The notes: generated from the letters alone by a model not told the origin. DNA of 64,000 nucleotides from Bacillus timonensis (GCA_020171895.1 JAIVAN010000005.1:310001-374000); one strand, 5' to 3'. Shown: positions 1 to 10,108, counted from the first letter of the stretch. Program-made: numbers and translations.

Positions 1-571
1 AGAGTAGAGTGAGAACATCCTTCATTGGGTGGATGAAGTCCAAAATGGAGCAAGAGTAGAGTGGAAATGTGCTTCATTGAGTGGATGAACTCCCAAACGG
101 TGCAAGGATAGAGTGGAAATGTGCTTCATAGAGTGATGAACTCCCAAACGGTGCTAATGTAGAGTGGAAACGTCCTTCATAGAGTGGATGAAGTCCAAAA
201 CGTAGGAAGAGTAGAGCGAAAACGTCCTTCATAGAGTGGATGAAGTCCAAAATGGAGCAAGAGTAGAGTGGAAACGTCCTTCATAAGGTGGATGAAGTCC
301 TAAACGGTGCAAGGATAGAGTGGAAATGTGCTTCATAGAGTGGATGAAGTCCAAAATGGAGCAAGAGTAGAGTGGAAACGTCCTTCATAAGGTAAATGAA
401 GTCCAAAATGGAGCAAGAGTAGAGTGAAAACGTCCTTCATAAGGTGGATGAAGTCCCAAACGGAGCAAGGATTAAGCAAGAACGTCCCTCATAGAGAAGA
501 TGAAGTCCCAAACGGAGCAAGGATTAAGCAAAAACGTCCTTCATAGATAAGTGAAGTCCCAAATCCATAAA
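1..571. repeat. Tandem array of a 52-bp repeat, about 11 copies
   Basis: The motif CTTCAT recurs at about 20, 72, 124, 175, 227, 279, 331, 383, 435, 487 and 539, a 52-bp period with one 51-bp step. Each unit has CTTCAT, about 7 bases, then ATGAAG or a variant, so each could form a short hairpin. Other unit parts are AGAGTAGAGTGGAAACGTC and CCAAAATGGAGCAAG. The last two copies are the most diverged. The array starts at the window edge and may extend further left. The period is not a multiple of three and no reading frame runs through it, so I see no gene in 1-715. Confidence 0.92.
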
Positions 572-715
572 CTAAAAAAGAATAAACCTGTCGAAATTGA
601 TAGAAAATTTACTATGCGCCACGACTACTTGTCCTTATAGTATTGTCCTCCACTGTTTTTTATGGTAAATTAGAAATAATGTTATTTGCGTTATCTGTCT
701 TAGGAGGTGTAGTTG

Positions 716-949
716 ATGCATGCATTTTTATTAACTCTATTAGTTATTGATTGTTTAGCACTTATTGTTGTTGTATTACTTCAATCTGGTAAAAGCGCAG
801 GACTATCTGGTGCGATTTCAGGTGGAGCAGAGCAGTTATTTGGAAAGCAAAAAGCTCGTGGGCTTGATGCAGTTCTACAAAAAGCAACGCTTGTACTTGG
901 TGTACTTTTCTTCGTTTTAACAATTGCCGTTTCTTATTTTCAATTATAA
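716..949 (+). CDS. secG: Preprotein translocase subunit SecG
   Basis: SecG is the small accessory subunit of the SecYEG protein-conducting channel in the cytoplasmic membrane. The 77-residue product has two hydrophobic segments (about 3-22 and 53-75). They flank a polar glycine-rich loop with [20 protein letters not shown] and [11 protein letters not shown], the SecG hallmark. The ATG at 716 is chosen over the TTG immediately before it because AGGAGG at 702-707 lies 8 bases upstream. The gene precedes yvaK, rnr, smpB and ssrA, the order I recall from B. subtilis. A terminator follows at 963, so secG is probably monocistronic. Confidence 0.96.
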   Translation: MHAFLLTLLVIDCLALIVVVLLQSGKSAGLSGAISGGAEQLFGKQKARGLDAVLQKATLVLGVLFFVLTIAVSYFQL

Positions 950-962
950 ATTGTTCGTGAAG

Positions 963-991
963 AGGTTAGACAGCTATGTCTAACCTTTTTT
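963..991 (+). terminator. Rho-independent terminator after secG
   Basis: AGGTTAGAC pairs perfectly with GTCTAACCT across a six-base loop, followed by a run of T. It sits just after the secG stop codon. Confidence 0.9.
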
Positions 992-1173
992 ATTTGGCTC
1001 AATAAAGTAGTAGATGAAGTTAAATCAACTCATACATACGTGTAAACTAAAATTAAAAGACATAATGTTTGTTAATACTTATTTAGAATGTATAAAATAA
1101 ACCTATTAAATGAACTTAACTTAATATTTGATTGGAATTTACATATATTTTTGAAGAAGAAGGAGTTTTACTA

Positions 1174-1914
1174 ATGAAAAAAGTAGTTCCTAAACCGTTC
1201 ACATTTGAAGGTGGAGAACGAGCTGTTTTATTATTACACGGATTTACAGGTAACTCTGCCGACGTACGGATGCTGGGTAGATATTTGGAGAAAAATGGTT
1301 ATACATGTCATGCTCCTCAATATAAAGGTCATGGAGTACCACCAGAAGAGTTGGTTCATACTGGGCCAAAGGATTGGTGGGAGGATGTAATGGAAGGGTA
1401 CCAGTTTTTAAAGGACAAAGGGCATAAGGATATTGCTGCAGTCGGCTTAAGTCTTGGTGGGGTATTTTCGCTTAAATTGGGTTACACTGTACCTATAAAG
1501 GGTATTGTCCCTATGTGTGCACCTATGTATATAAAAAGTGAAGAAGTTATGTATCAAGGCATTCTTGATTTCGCGAGGGAATATAAAAAGTACGAAGGTA
1601 AAACGGTTGAACAAATTGAGAAAGAAATGATTGAGTTTCAAAAAACACCAATGAATACATTAAAAGAATTACAGCAATTAATCTCAGATGTTCGGAATAA
1701 TGTGGATATGATTTATTCACCAACCTTTGTTGTACAGGCGAGGCATGATCATATGATTAACACAGACAGCGCTAATATCATTTATAACGAAGTTGAATCA
1801 GACGTAAAGGAAATCAAATGGTACGAAGAGTCTGGTCATGTCATTACTCTAGATAAAGAACGAGATCAATTACATGAGGATGTTCTACAATTTTTAGAGA
1901 AACTAGATTGGTAA
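1174..1914 (+). CDS. yvaK: Carboxylesterase (alpha/beta hydrolase, Est30/YvaK type)
   Basis: This is a cytoplasmic serine carboxylesterase that hydrolyses short acyl esters; the natural substrate is not known. The 246-residue length matches the Geobacillus Est30 family. Visible features are the oxyanion-hole motif LLHGFTG (about 20-26), the nucleophile elbow GLSLGG with Ser93, Asp192 in ARHDHM and His222 in EESGHV, which form the catalytic triad. ATG 1174 is preferred to the upstream in-frame TTG at 1132 because AAGGAG lies 8 bases before it and homologues begin at this point. The rnr gene follows after 21 bases, so the two are probably co-transcribed. Confidence 0.93.
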   Translation: MKKVVPKPFTFEGGERAVLLLHGFTGNSADVRMLGRYLEKNGYTCHAPQYKGHGVPPEELVHTGPKDWWEDVMEGYQFLKDKGHKDIAAVGLSLGGVFSLKLGYTVPIKGIVPMCAPMYIKSEEVMYQGILDFAREYKKYEGKTVEQIEKEMIEFQKTPMNTLKELQQLISDVRNNVDMIYSPTFVVQARHDHMINTDSANIIYNEVESDVKEIKWYEESGHVITLDKERDQLHEDVLQFLEKLDW

Positions 1915-1935
1915 ACCCTAAGGAGGGATGTATGA

Positions 1936-4311
1936 ATGGAAGAGGAAATAAAGCAACATATAGATCGACTATTAACATTTATGAAAGACGAGGCATACAA
2001 GCCATTAACCGTACAAGAACTTGAAGAAGCTTTTGGTATTCATGATTCTTCAACGTTTAAAGAGTTTGTAAAAGCACTTGTCATCATGGAAGAACAAGGA
2101 TTGGTTGTCCGTACACGTAGTAACCGATATGGTCTTCCTGAAAAAATGAACTTAATTAAAGGGAAGGTAACAGGTCATGCAAAGGGTTTTGCATTTGTAA
2201 TACCTGAGGATAAAATGCTAGATGACGTATTTGTTCCACCTTCTGAATTGAAAACAGCAATGCATGGAGACATCGTTCTTGTTCGACTTAACTCTGAGTC
2301 TTCTGGTCAACGTAAAGAGGGATCTGTTGTTCGAATCATTGAGCGTGGGATAAAGGAAGTTGTAGGGACGTATACAGAAAGTAAGAACTTTGGCTTTGTT
2401 ATTCCAGATGATAAAAAAATTGCAAATGACATCTTTATCCCTAAAAATGCCTCAAACGGAGCAATCGAAGGTCATAAGGTTGTAGTAAAATTACATACGT
2501 ATCCAGAAGGAAGAATGAGTGCTGAGGGGGAAGTTATTCAAATTCTAGGTCATAAAAATGATCCTGGAGTGGATATTCTCTCTGTTATTCATAAGCACGG
2601 CTTACCACAGGAGTTTCCGAAGGAGGTATTAGATCAAGCAAATCAAGTACCTGATGTCATTAGTCCAGATGAAATTCCGAACAGACGTGACCTGAGAGAT
2701 CAAGTCATTGTGACCATTGACGGTGCTGACGCAAAGGATTTAGATGATGCAGTTACAGTGACTAAGCTTGAGAATGGCAATTATAAATTAGGCGTTCATA
2801 TAGCGGATGTTACGCATTATGTGAAAGAAGGTTCACCTATTGATAAAGAAGCAGCAGAGCGTGGAACAAGTATATACCTAGTGGATCGTGTAATACCTAT
2901 GATTCCACATCGTTTATCAAATGGGATCTGCTCATTAAATCCAAAAGTTGATCGTCTGACCTTATCGTGTGATATGGAAGTGAATCCACAAGGGGAAGTC
3001 GTGAAGCATGAGATTTTTCAAAGTGTCATTAAAACAACCGAGCGTATGACGTATACGGATGTAAATAAAATTCTAGTCGATCAAGATGAAGAGCTGCGAA
3101 ATCGATACGAGTCTCTAGTCCCTATGTTTGAGGATATGGAAAATCTAGCAAAGATTCTCCGTGAAAAAAGAATGAACCGTGGAGCAATTGATTTTGATTT
3201 TAAAGAATCAAAAGTATTAGTTGACGATGAGGGTACTCCTTATGAGGTGGTTCTTCGTGAACGCTCTGTAGCAGAACGCCTAATTGAAGAGTTTATGCTA
3301 TTAGCAAATGAAACAGTTGCAGAGCATTTCCATTGGATGAATGTTCCGTTCATTTACCGTATTCATGAGGATCCGAATGAAGAAAAACTTCGTCGCTTCC
3401 TTGAATTTATTACGAACTTTGGTTATGTAGTCAAAGGAACAGGAAATGAAATTCATCCACGTGCACTTCAAGAAATCATTGAAGCTGTTCAAGGGCAGCC
3501 AGAAGAAATGGTTGTTTCAACCGTCATGCTTCGTTCAATGAAGCAAGCGAAATATGACCCTGATAGCTTAGGGCACTTTGGTTTATCAACAGATTATTAC
3601 ACTCATTTCACGTCACCAATTCGTCGATATCCAGATTTAATTGTCCATCGACTTATTCGAACGTACTTAATAAACGGTCAGCTTGATGAGCAAACGACAT
3701 CAAAATGGAAAGAAAACCTTCCAGATATTGCAGAGCATTCATCGAATATGGAGCGTCGTGCTGTAGAAGCAGAGCGTGAGACGGATAGTATGAAAAAGAC
3801 AGAATACATGCTCGATAAGATTGGTGAAGAGTATGATGGTATCATTAGCTCTGTTACGAACTTTGGTATGTTTGTTGAGCTACCAAATACAATTGAAGGT
3901 CTAGTACACGTAAGCTATCTAACCGATGATTATTATCGATATGATGAACGAAATTATGCGATGATCGGTGAGAGAACCGGCAATATCTTCCGAATTGGTG
4001 ATGAAATTACAGTTCGTGTCGTAAACGTAAATAAAGACGAGCGAGCAATTGACTTTGAAGTTGTTGGAATGAAGGGAAGTCGTCGTCAATTTTCGAAAGA
4101 TGAACCAAAGGTTATTCGAGCTGGTAGAGGGCGAAATGATAAAGGTCGAAACGATCGAAACAGTAAAAATAATAAAGGTAACGATGGAAAGGCAAGAGGT
4201 AGTCGTTCTGAAAAACCTAAGGATGGCGATTGGACTACACAAAAGCCGAAAAAGAAAAAGAAGAAAAAGTTCTTTGAAAATGTACCAAAACAAAAGAAGA
4301 AAAAACGATAA
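1936..4311 (+). CDS. rnr: Ribonuclease R (3'-5' exoribonuclease)
   Basis: RNase R degrades structured RNA 3' to 5' and takes part in rRNA/mRNA turnover and tmRNA-linked quality control. The 791-residue protein has a winged-helix domain (about 5-65), two cold-shock-like OB domains (about 70-225), the RNB catalytic domain (about 250-580) and an S1 domain (about 630-710). It ends in a very lysine-rich tail. The metal-binding cluster [11 protein letters not shown] supplies Asp262, Asp268, Asp270 and Asp271. The ATG at 1936 follows AGGAGG by 9 bases; two nearer ATGs are out of frame. Its place just before smpB and ssrA fits a role in trans-translation. Confidence 0.97.
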   Translation: MEEEIKQHIDRLLTFMKDEAYKPLTVQELEEAFGIHDSSTFKEFVKALVIMEEQGLVVRTRSNRYGLPEKMNLIKGKVTGHAKGFAFVIPEDKMLDDVFVPPSELKTAMHGDIVLVRLNSESSGQRKEGSVVRIIERGIKEVVGTYTESKNFGFVIPDDKKIANDIFIPKNASNGAIEGHKVVVKLHTYPEGRMSAEGEVIQILGHKNDPGVDILSVIHKHGLPQEFPKEVLDQANQVPDVISPDEIPNRRDLRDQVIVTIDGADAKDLDDAVTVTKLENGNYKLGVHIADVTHYVKEGSPIDKEAAERGTSIYLVDRVIPMIPHRLSNGICSLNPKVDRLTLSCDMEVNPQGEVVKHEIFQSVIKTTERMTYTDVNKILVDQDEELRNRYESLVPMFEDMENLAKILREKRMNRGAIDFDFKESKVLVDDEGTPYEVVLRERSVAERLIEEFMLLANETVAEHFHWMNVPFIYRIHEDPNEEKLRRFLEFITNFGYVVKGTGNEIHPRALQEIIEAVQGQPEEMVVSTVMLRSMKQAKYDPDSLGHFGLSTDYYTHFTSPIRRYPDLIVHRLIRTYLINGQLDEQTTSKWKENLPDIAEHSSNMERRAVEAERETDSMKKTEYMLDKIGEEYDGIISSVTNFGMFVELPNTIEGLVHVSYLTDDYYRYDERNYAMIGERTGNIFRIGDEITVRVVNVNKDERAIDFEVVGMKGSRRQFSKDEPKVIRAGRGRNDKGRNDRNSKNNKGNDGKARGSRSEKPKDGDWTTQKPKKKKKKKFFENVPKQKKKKR

Positions 4312-4320
4312 ACATTGTAG

Positions 4321-4347
4321 GAGGGTCATGTATGGCCCTCTTTTCTT
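4321..4347 (+). terminator. Terminator after rnr
   Basis: GAGGGTCAT pairs with ATGGCCCTC with one mismatch near the loop, followed by TTTTC. It could terminate or attenuate before smpB. Confidence 0.8.
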
Positions 4348-4439
4348 ATCAGTAGAGACAAATTCTTTCAATCCTAATTGTTGAGGAGAAGGGGTATTTT
4401 TGCTAAAATAGATGGTATCGTTGCAAGGAGGATGGACAA

Positions 4440-4907
4440 ATGCCAAAAGGTGCAGGCAAAGTAGTCTCTCAAAACAAGAAAGCGAATCATGATTATACAA
4501 TTGAAGAAACATATGAAACAGGAATTGTCTTACAAGGTACCGAGATTAAGTCCATTCGTGGTGGCCGTGTTAATCTAAAGGATTCATTTGCTAGAGTTCA
4601 AAATGGTGAGGTGTATCTTCATAACATGCATGTCAGTCCTTATGAACAAGGTAACCGCTACAACCATGATCCACTGCGTACTCGAAAGCTACTTCTTCAC
4701 AAACGTGAAATTAGTAAACTGATTGGGTTAACTAAAGAGGATGGATATGCTTTAGTTCCATTAAAGATTTATTTGAAAAATGGATTTGCAAAAGTGTTAT
4801 TAGGTCTTGGTAAAGGGAAAAAGAAATACGATAAACGTGAAGACTTGAAAAAGAAGGAAGCAAAACGAGACATTGAACGTGCTTTCCGAGATCGACAAAA
4901 GATGTAA
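4440..4907 (+). CDS. smpB: SsrA-binding protein SmpB
   Basis: SmpB binds the tRNA-like domain of tmRNA and delivers it to stalled ribosomes. The 155-residue product starts [19 protein letters not shown] and contains the OB-fold signature [19 protein letters not shown]. It has the usual basic C-terminal tail that threads into the empty mRNA channel (about 125-155, many Lys/Arg). AAGGAGG lies 8 bases upstream of the ATG. Its RNA partner ssrA is encoded 150 bases downstream with its own promoter. Confidence 0.97.
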   Translation: MPKGAGKVVSQNKKANHDYTIEETYETGIVLQGTEIKSIRGGRVNLKDSFARVQNGEVYLHNMHVSPYEQGNRYNHDPLRTRKLLLHKREISKLIGLTKEDGYALVPLKIYLKNGFAKVLLGLGKGKKKYDKREDLKKKEAKRDIERAFRDRQKM

Positions 4908-4935
4908 TTAGATATGTTTTTACAAAAACTTACAA

Positions 4936-4963
4936 TTGAATTATAGATGTCATATGCTATAAT
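4936..4963 (+). promoter_or_regulatory. Probable SigA promoter of ssrA
   Basis: TTGAAT, 16 bases, then TATAAT preceded by TG (an extended -10 element). Transcription would start near 4970, leaving about 90 bases of 5' leader to be removed from pre-tmRNA. Confidence 0.65.
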
Positions 4964-5059
4964 AAGAAATGTAGTCGCCAGTTGATATGGTTTTAACAAA
5001 CAACTTGCAAGACTTATTCCGCGAAGTGATCATACACTTCTTCCCGGACTTCCTATCAT

Positions 5060-5419
5060 GGGGACGTTACGGATTCGACAGGGGTAGTTCGAGCTTAGGT
5101 TGCGAGTCGAGGGGATCGGCCTCGTTAAAACGTCAACGCCTATAACTGGCAAAGAAAACAACAACTTCGCTTTAGCTGCTTAATAACAGCTTAGCGGTTC
5201 CTCCCTCCATCGCCCATGTGGTAGGGTAAGGGACTCACTCTTAGTGGGCTACGCCGGAGTTCGCCGTCTGAGGACAAAGGAAGAGAACAACCAGACTAGC
5301 TGCTTAGAAGCCTGTCGATAGGCCAAAGAGTTCGCGAATTGCTAATATATCGACTATACTCGTAGACGCTTAAGTGCCGATGCTTTTGGACGTGGGTTCG
5401 ACTCCCACCGTCTCCACCA
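5060..5419 (+). ncRNA. ssrA: tmRNA (SsrA)
   Basis: tmRNA rescues stalled ribosomes and tags the unfinished protein for degradation. The 5' end GGGGACGTTACGGATTCGAC and the 3' end with GTGGGTTCGACTCCCACC and encoded CCA form the tRNA-like domain, as in other Bacillaceae. The tag frame lies at 5148-5183, after the resume site following TATAACT. It encodes GKENNNFALAA (a non-encoded Ala from the charged tmRNA precedes it) and is followed by tandem stops TAATAA. The length is 360 bases. Its partner smpB is immediately upstream. The LAA end is the usual ClpXP recognition signal. Confidence 0.97.
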
Positions 5420-5443
5420 ATACATACTGTTGGTGGTTTTTTT
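5413..5443 (+). terminator. Terminator of ssrA
   Basis: CCACCAA, overlapping the mature 3' end, pairs with TTGGTGG after a short loop and is followed by seven T residues. Confidence 0.75.
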
Positions 5444-5463
5444 ATGGATTTTAATATAGTTGA

Positions 5464-5505
5464 AAAGCATGTTGCCTTACTTATAAGGATGACATGCTTT
5501 TTTGT
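5464..5505 (+). terminator. Second terminator downstream of ssrA
   Basis: AAAGCATGT pairs with ACATGCTTT, with an inner CCTTA/TAAGG stem, followed by a T run. It gives back-up termination before nagA. Confidence 0.75.
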
Positions 5506-5600
5506 GTTTTCTTCTAGGTGTACATAGTATAGATTAAAGGAAATTCATATAATAGTAGAGAATTTTATTAGATACATTTCAAACATGAGGGAGGAAATTG

Positions 5601-6797
5601 ATGAGCAAGATTGAAGAAAAAATTCTAATACCAAACATCAAAATTTTTGCAGAAAATCACACTATTGAAAAAGGTTATATTAAGATTGAACAAGGTATCA
5701 TTTCAGATGTAAACGATATGAGCCAATTAAAAGATACAGACAACTATCAGATACTAGCATTTGCTGAAGACCATATCTTAATTCCAGGAATGATTGATTT
5801 ACACATTCATGGAGTAAACGGGGCTGATGTGATGGACGCTTCAATTGATGCATTACATACAATGACAAATACCTTACCAAGAGAAGGAACGACAAGCTTT
5901 CTAGCAACAACGATGACTGAATCAGTAGAAAATATTAATCGAGCATTATTGAAGGTAAATGAGTATATGGAACATCACCAACAACTTGGTCAAGCTGAAA
6001 TCATTGGTGTCCATTTAGAAGGGCCTTTTATTAATAAAGAAATGCCTGGGGCACAAGCGAAAGAGCATATCGTGATGTCAAGTGTGGAGCAGTTTAAAAA
6101 ATGGCAAAAGAAATCGAATCAGTCTATTAAGCTTGTTACTTTTGCTCCAGAGTTAGATGAAGATTTTCAATTCATAAGTCATTTGGCTGAGAATCATATT
6201 ATAGCTTCTGTTGGACATTCAAAAGCAACTTACGATCAAGTCTGTTCTTCAATTACAAAAGGTTTAAGCCATGTTACACATTTATTTAATCAAATGTCTG
6301 GTTTTCATCATCGTGAACCAGGTGTAGTAGGTGCGGCTTTTCATCGGAAAGAGCTAATGGTTGAATTGATTGCTGATGGGATTCATGTTCGTCCAGAAGT
6401 AGTAGACATGGTGTTTAAACAGATTACCGAAGAGCGACTCATTATGATTACTGATTCAATGAGGGCGAAGTGCTTAAAAAATGGTCAGTATGAATTAGGT
6501 GGTCAACTAGTTACCGTAATGGATGGAAAAGCAATTCTTAATCAAGATACATTAGCGGGCAGTGTTTTAAAGATGAAAGATGCATTTAAAAATATTCAGC
6601 AATTTACTAAGTGCAATATTCAGCAAGCAATAAGGGTAACAGCTGAAAACCCAGCAAAACAAATGAAACTCTTTCACCGTAAGGGAAGTATTGCTGCTAA
6701 TAAAGATGCAGACCTCGTAGTTTTAGATAAGAATATGGAAGTATCGATGACAATCTGTAGAGGGAAAATAGCCTATCAGAAAACCAATGCTGACTGA
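5601..6797 (+). CDS. nagA: N-acetylglucosamine-6-phosphate deacetylase
   Basis: NagA removes acetate from GlcNAc-6-phosphate to give glucosamine-6-phosphate, used in amino-sugar catabolism and cell-wall recycling. The 398-residue amidohydrolase has LHIHG (His68, His70), the metal ligand Glu140 in VHLEGPF, His206 in SVGHSKA, His227 in VTHLFNQMS and the catalytic Asp285 in MITDSMRAK. The usual motif there is TDAMRAKG. ATG 5601 is chosen over the TTG just upstream; AGGGAGG lies 6 bases before it. There is no nagB or nagR neighbour, so it stands alone here. Downstream is a convergent gene with a shared terminator. Confidence 0.93.
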   Translation: MSKIEEKILIPNIKIFAENHTIEKGYIKIEQGIISDVNDMSQLKDTDNYQILAFAEDHILIPGMIDLHIHGVNGADVMDASIDALHTMTNTLPREGTTSFLATTMTESVENINRALLKVNEYMEHHQQLGQAEIIGVHLEGPFINKEMPGAQAKEHIVMSSVEQFKKWQKKSNQSIKLVTFAPELDEDFQFISHLAENHIIASVGHSKATYDQVCSSITKGLSHVTHLFNQMSGFHHREPGVVGAAFHRKELMVELIADGIHVRPEVVDMVFKQITEERLIMITDSMRAKCLKNGQYELGGQLVTVMDGKAILNQDTLAGSVLKMKDAFKNIQQFTKCNIQQAIRVTAENPAKQMKLFHRKGSIAANKDADLVVLDKNMEVSMTICRGKIAYQKTNAD

Positions 6798-6881
6798 ATT
6801 GACTGTATTTTGATTATATAACTAACAGCATCACAGCGGGGGAAGTGAATTAGCTCATATTTCCCCTAGTAAGTTAGGAAA

Positions 6882-6911
6882 AAGAGTGTAGCTATGAAGG
6901 TACACTCTTAG
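6882..6911. terminator. Bidirectional terminator between nagA and the VOC gene
   Basis: AAGAGTGTA pairs with TACACTCTT across a 10-base loop between two convergent genes. T-rich sequence follows on the plus strand. Confidence 0.6.
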
Positions 6912-6916
6912 TTTAA

Positions 6917-7327
6917 TTATGATTTTGTGAAATTCAAGTCCCAGATGACACCGAAGGAATCTTTTACTTTACCAAACTTTGCTCCCCAAAATGTATCTTG
7001 TAGCTCCATAATAACCGTTCCTTTTTCAGAAAGAGCAGCGTAAAGATTATTTATTTGTTCATCATTCTCTAATTCCAGAGCAAGAGAAATATTATTGCCA
7101 ACTTCTACGGTCTGATTAAGAAACACGTCTGAAAACATGAGGAATAAGTTCCCTTTTCTTAGTCGGGCGTGCATGATTTTATCATCAAGTTCAGGAGGTG
7201 TAGGATAATCGGCATCACCAAACGTTTGAATTCCTTCAATTTCCCCATCAAAAACTTCTTTATAAAACTCTAGTGCCTCTCGTGCGTTTCCGTTAAAAGT
7301 TAAATAAGGTGTAGCTTGATTTTTCAT
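6917..7327 (-). CDS. VOC/glyoxalase-superfamily protein (PhnB-like)
   Basis: The 136-residue product belongs to the vicinal oxygen chelate superfamily. It carries the PhnB-type start TPYLTFNGNAREALEFYKEVF, a central MHARLRKGNLFLMFSD and the C-terminal WGAKFGKVKDSFGVIWDLNF. Members are often annotated as 3-demethylubiquinone methyltransferase-like or glyoxalase-like, but the true substrate is generally unknown. The start is one of two adjacent ATGs (7330 or 7327); AAGGAG lies 5 or 8 bases upstream, favouring 7327. Longer frames extending to 7396 lack a ribosome site. The gene stands alone on the minus strand, convergent with nagA. Confidence 0.8.
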   Translation of the reverse strand: MKNQATPYLTFNGNAREALEFYKEVFDGEIEGIQTFGDADYPTPPELDDKIMHARLRKGNLFLMFSDVFLNQTVEVGNNISLALELENDEQINNLYAALSEKGTVIMELQDTFWGAKFGKVKDSFGVIWDLNFTKS

Positions 7328-7578
7328 CATAAACACTCCTTTTTTGTCTGTATTTATTATTACTATATATGAAAATACTCTACAAAACAAGAACATTTGT
7401 TCTTTGTTATTTCATAATAACTTTATTATTTTGACCCAACCTTTCAAATTTGAACCAATTCATTTCAGTAATTGTAATATGTGATGATAAGTACATCAGA
7501 AGGTGTTCAATAAATTCATAAGTGAGTATCATTTAGAAAATACTAACTTTGTAAATCTATGGTAAGGGACCGAACTAT

Positions 7579-8079
7579 ATGTTTCATTTATTGTTAACAC
7601 TTTTTGCTGTATTTGCTGCAATAAAACATGCAAAATGGAATAGATGGCGTGAGTATTTTCCGACCATTTATTATGCATCTTTTTTCAACGTATACTATCA
7701 ATACATTAGTTTTTCAATGAAAAAGCTGTGGGAGCTAAAACAGCCATTTATAAGTGCTTTTATAACAGATGCTCTTTACACCTTTATTCTATTCCCTTGC
7801 CTAATCATGGTTTTTTTAAGCAACTATCCGAATGAAAAACATAAAGTATTTTTGCGATATGTAAAATGGATCGTAATTTCTCTCCTAATTGAAATCATAG
7901 CGATAAAACTAGGTTATATACAATTTAAGAATGGTTGGTCTTTAGCATGGGAATTCTTTTTTTATCCAGTTATGTACATAATGATTAGGTTGCATCATAA
8001 AAGACCATTACTTGCATTGGGAGTCTCCGGTATTATTGTTCTATTCTTTCTAATTGTTTTTGATTATGAATTTCTATAG
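7579..8079 (+). CDS. Integral membrane protein (CBO0543-like family)
   Basis: The 166-residue product has about four or five hydrophobic segments (roughly 1-18, 55-80, 95-112, 120-135, 142-162) separated by basic/aromatic loops such as AKWNRWREYFPTIYY. It resembles the conserved Bacillus membrane family annotated as CBO0543, which has no known function. That assignment is from memory of the N-terminal HLLLTLFAVFAAIKHAKW pattern. The start codon ATG has only a weak ribosome site (TAAGGGA). It is followed by a separate diguanylate cyclase gene, and nothing ties the two functionally. Confidence 0.6.
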   Translation: MFHLLLTLFAVFAAIKHAKWNRWREYFPTIYYASFFNVYYQYISFSMKKLWELKQPFISAFITDALYTFILFPCLIMVFLSNYPNEKHKVFLRYVKWIVISLLIEIIAIKLGYIQFKNGWSLAWEFFFYPVMYIMIRLHHKRPLLALGVSGIIVLFFLIVFDYEFL

Positions 8080-8192
8080 GATGAAGCAATGGTGCAGAAT
8101 TGCGTCTATTTTATGGTAAAATTTGAGTTAAAAAACATTATATATACATGGAAGTGATTATGCTATAGTTTTTAATATAGGAGGAGATAATC

Positions 8193-9263
8193 GTGTTTCG
8201 AGATTTATTTATCCATTTATGTATTGTTATTTCCTTTCTATTTGTAGGTGGTATCGTTTTTAAGAGAAACCCATATTTTACTAGCCTTCAAAATAGATTA
8301 GTGTTAGGAGTATTAGCGGGATTTTTAGGCTCTCTTCTAATGAGCTTTAGTTTTAGTTTAAATGACACAACGATAATGGATTTACGACATATAGCTATTG
8401 TGATAGCAGCTTATTTTGGTGGTGTTGTGCCTAGTGTTATTGCAGCTGCAATTATAGCAGTGAGTAGGGTGCTCTTTTTCCCTATAAGTACAGCATCTCT
8501 ACTTACCTTCTTTGTTACCTTACTAATCGGATTAGTTATTGGTATCGTTGGTCAACAGAAGATTCGAGACATCAATAGATGGTTTTTCATGATTATTATT
8601 AGTACCTTGCTCTATGCCCTTAACTTGTACGTGTTAATAGGTAGTAATCATGACTTTTTAAACTTAATGTTCTATTATTGGGGATTTTCTTTAATCGCAG
8701 GTTTCATTAGTTTTTACTTAGCAGATTATATTGCACAATCGAATTACATGTTCTACGACTATAAAAACCAAGCATCGACTGATTATTTAACTGGGCTTCA
8801 TAATACTAGGCAGTTTGATGAATCTATTAATACACTTTTGCCAAAGGCTAATAAAGAACAACTACCATTGGTTTTGTTTTATATTGATATTGACTATTTT
8901 AAAAAAGTAAATGACACGTATGGTCATCAAACAGGTGATTTTGTCTTAAAAGAAGTCGGTAACATAATCAATGATATGACACGTTCACAGGACCTTGTTT
9001 TTCGAAATGGTGGAGAGGAATTTTCTGTTTTAGTTAGTGATACTTCCGTCGATCAAATTTATGAGATAGCTGAAAGAATACGAACTAAGATTGAGTCTCA
9101 TTCGTTTGTTGTATCAAATCAGTCACCTATTTCTGTGACAGTATCAATTGGTATTGCTTCGAATAACAGCTACAGTGAAACGACATTAGAGCTGATAGAA
9201 AAAGCTGATGATGCCCTTTATAAGGCAAAAAGAACTGGTAGAAATCGTATATGTGTCGCATAA
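8193..9263 (+). CDS. Membrane diguanylate cyclase (5TM-LYT plus GGDEF)
   Basis: This enzyme makes cyclic di-GMP from two GTP at the membrane. The N-terminal half (about 5-185) has five or six membrane segments of the 5TM-5TMR_LYT sensor type. The C-terminal half (about 195-356) is a GGDEF domain beginning ASTDYLTGLHNTRQF. The active loop is GGEEF at 273-277, an intact variant. RSQD lies five residues before it and matches the RxxD inhibitory site, so product feedback is expected. The size and architecture resemble B. subtilis DgcK (YhcK). It starts with GTG after an AGGAGG-type site. Confidence 0.88.
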   Translation: MFRDLFIHLCIVISFLFVGGIVFKRNPYFTSLQNRLVLGVLAGFLGSLLMSFSFSLNDTTIMDLRHIAIVIAAYFGGVVPSVIAAAIIAVSRVLFFPISTASLLTFFVTLLIGLVIGIVGQQKIRDINRWFFMIIISTLLYALNLYVLIGSNHDFLNLMFYYWGFSLIAGFISFYLADYIAQSNYMFYDYKNQASTDYLTGLHNTRQFDESINTLLPKANKEQLPLVLFYIDIDYFKKVNDTYGHQTGDFVLKEVGNIINDMTRSQDLVFRNGGEEFSVLVSDTSVDQIYEIAERIRTKIESHSFVVSNQSPISVTVSIGIASNNSYSETTLELIEKADDALYKAKRTGRNRICVA

Positions 9264-9265
9264 TT

Positions 9266-9302
9266 ACCTGGGTTTTCCTTTGGAAATCTCAGGTTTTTCT
9301 TT
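9266..9302 (+). terminator. Terminator after the diguanylate cyclase gene
   Basis: ACCTG and CAGGT ends enclose an inner imperfect stem TTTCC/GGAAA, followed by TTTTTC. Confidence 0.65.
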
Positions 9303-9367
9303 TTTCATAGATTCATAATGTATAAGTTTTAGGAAATTTGACTATCCTTTTACAGAGGTGAAGGACA

Positions 9368-10084
9368 GTGAAACTAGTAATAGGAATGGTAATCTCTACT
9401 TTTCTTATCGTAAACTATCAACAATCTTCAGTCGATTCGGTATTTATAAATGAGCTTAATGACCTTATTGAGGTGGGGGATCAGTCAGGAGTTGAAATTG
9501 ACTCCTGGACGATCTATCAACGTAGTACCGCGGTGGAAGTGATGCATTCAGTCTTACAAAAAAAAATTGATGAAATAAAAAGAGAAAATCAACAAATGAA
9601 GTGGAAAGTCGTAAAAAACGGAGATGGAAACCATCATCTACTCATTATTGGTGAAAAAAGAACAAGTAGATTTTTAGAAAGAAAAAAGATAACGGCTTAT
9701 ACTCAAAGTAACCACAGATATTTGATCTTTGTGTCAACTGAGATAATTGGTGACAGATGGGATGATGAGAGCATACAGCATATTCAAAACAGTGGTTTAT
9801 CTAGTGAATTTGATACCTACTATTCGATTAAAGGAAAAATCAGTAAAGCTGAAAATCTTAGTGAGGAAGCTGCAAACCTGCTAGATTCATACTCTGCAGA
9901 AGTCATTGAAGGAATAATTGAGCCAAGCTTTGTTTCTTTATCAGCTTATACATCAATTTTTCAATCAAGTATTGCCGCTAAAAATGGTGAAAAAATGAAT
10001 ATTCAAATAGGATTACGAGCTTCGACACATTCAGAAATTGTGGATGTAATGCTTGCTACACCAATCATTATTAAAGAGTATTAA
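9368..10084 (+). CDS. ywmB: YwmB family protein (DUF1779, TATA-box-binding-like fold)
   Basis: The 238-residue protein starts with a hydrophobic signal-like segment (about 2-17) and is probably exported or anchored. The rest is a soluble alpha/beta domain with features recalled for YwmB, including YQRSTAVEVM and an internal duplicated region. Its function is not established. In B. subtilis ywmB lies near murAA and spoIID; here it is alone, between a diguanylate cyclase and a membrane protein gene. The start is GTG at 9368 with GAGGTGAAGG just upstream. A perfect 32-base palindromic terminator follows. Confidence 0.7.
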   Translation: MKLVIGMVISTFLIVNYQQSSVDSVFINELNDLIEVGDQSGVEIDSWTIYQRSTAVEVMHSVLQKKIDEIKRENQQMKWKVVKNGDGNHHLLIIGEKRTSRFLERKKITAYTQSNHRYLIFVSTEIIGDRWDDESIQHIQNSGLSSEFDTYYSIKGKISKAENLSEEAANLLDSYSAEVIEGIIEPSFVSLSAYTSIFQSSIAAKNGEKMNIQIGLRASTHSEIVDVMLATPIIIKEY

Positions 10085-10108
10085 TATTTCACACTAATAG
10101 ACTAAAAA

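Noticed and set aside
1-571. CRISPR-like appearance of the 52-bp array
   Set aside because: The whole 52-bp period is repeated with no unique spacers, and no cas genes are present. The ~250-bp hairpin arrays also have conserved linkers, not spacers.
3919-4512. Minus-strand open frame of 197 codons across the end of rnr and the start of smpB
   Set aside because: It is antisense to two conserved genes, its composition mirrors their lysine-rich codons, and it has no ribosome site or family features.
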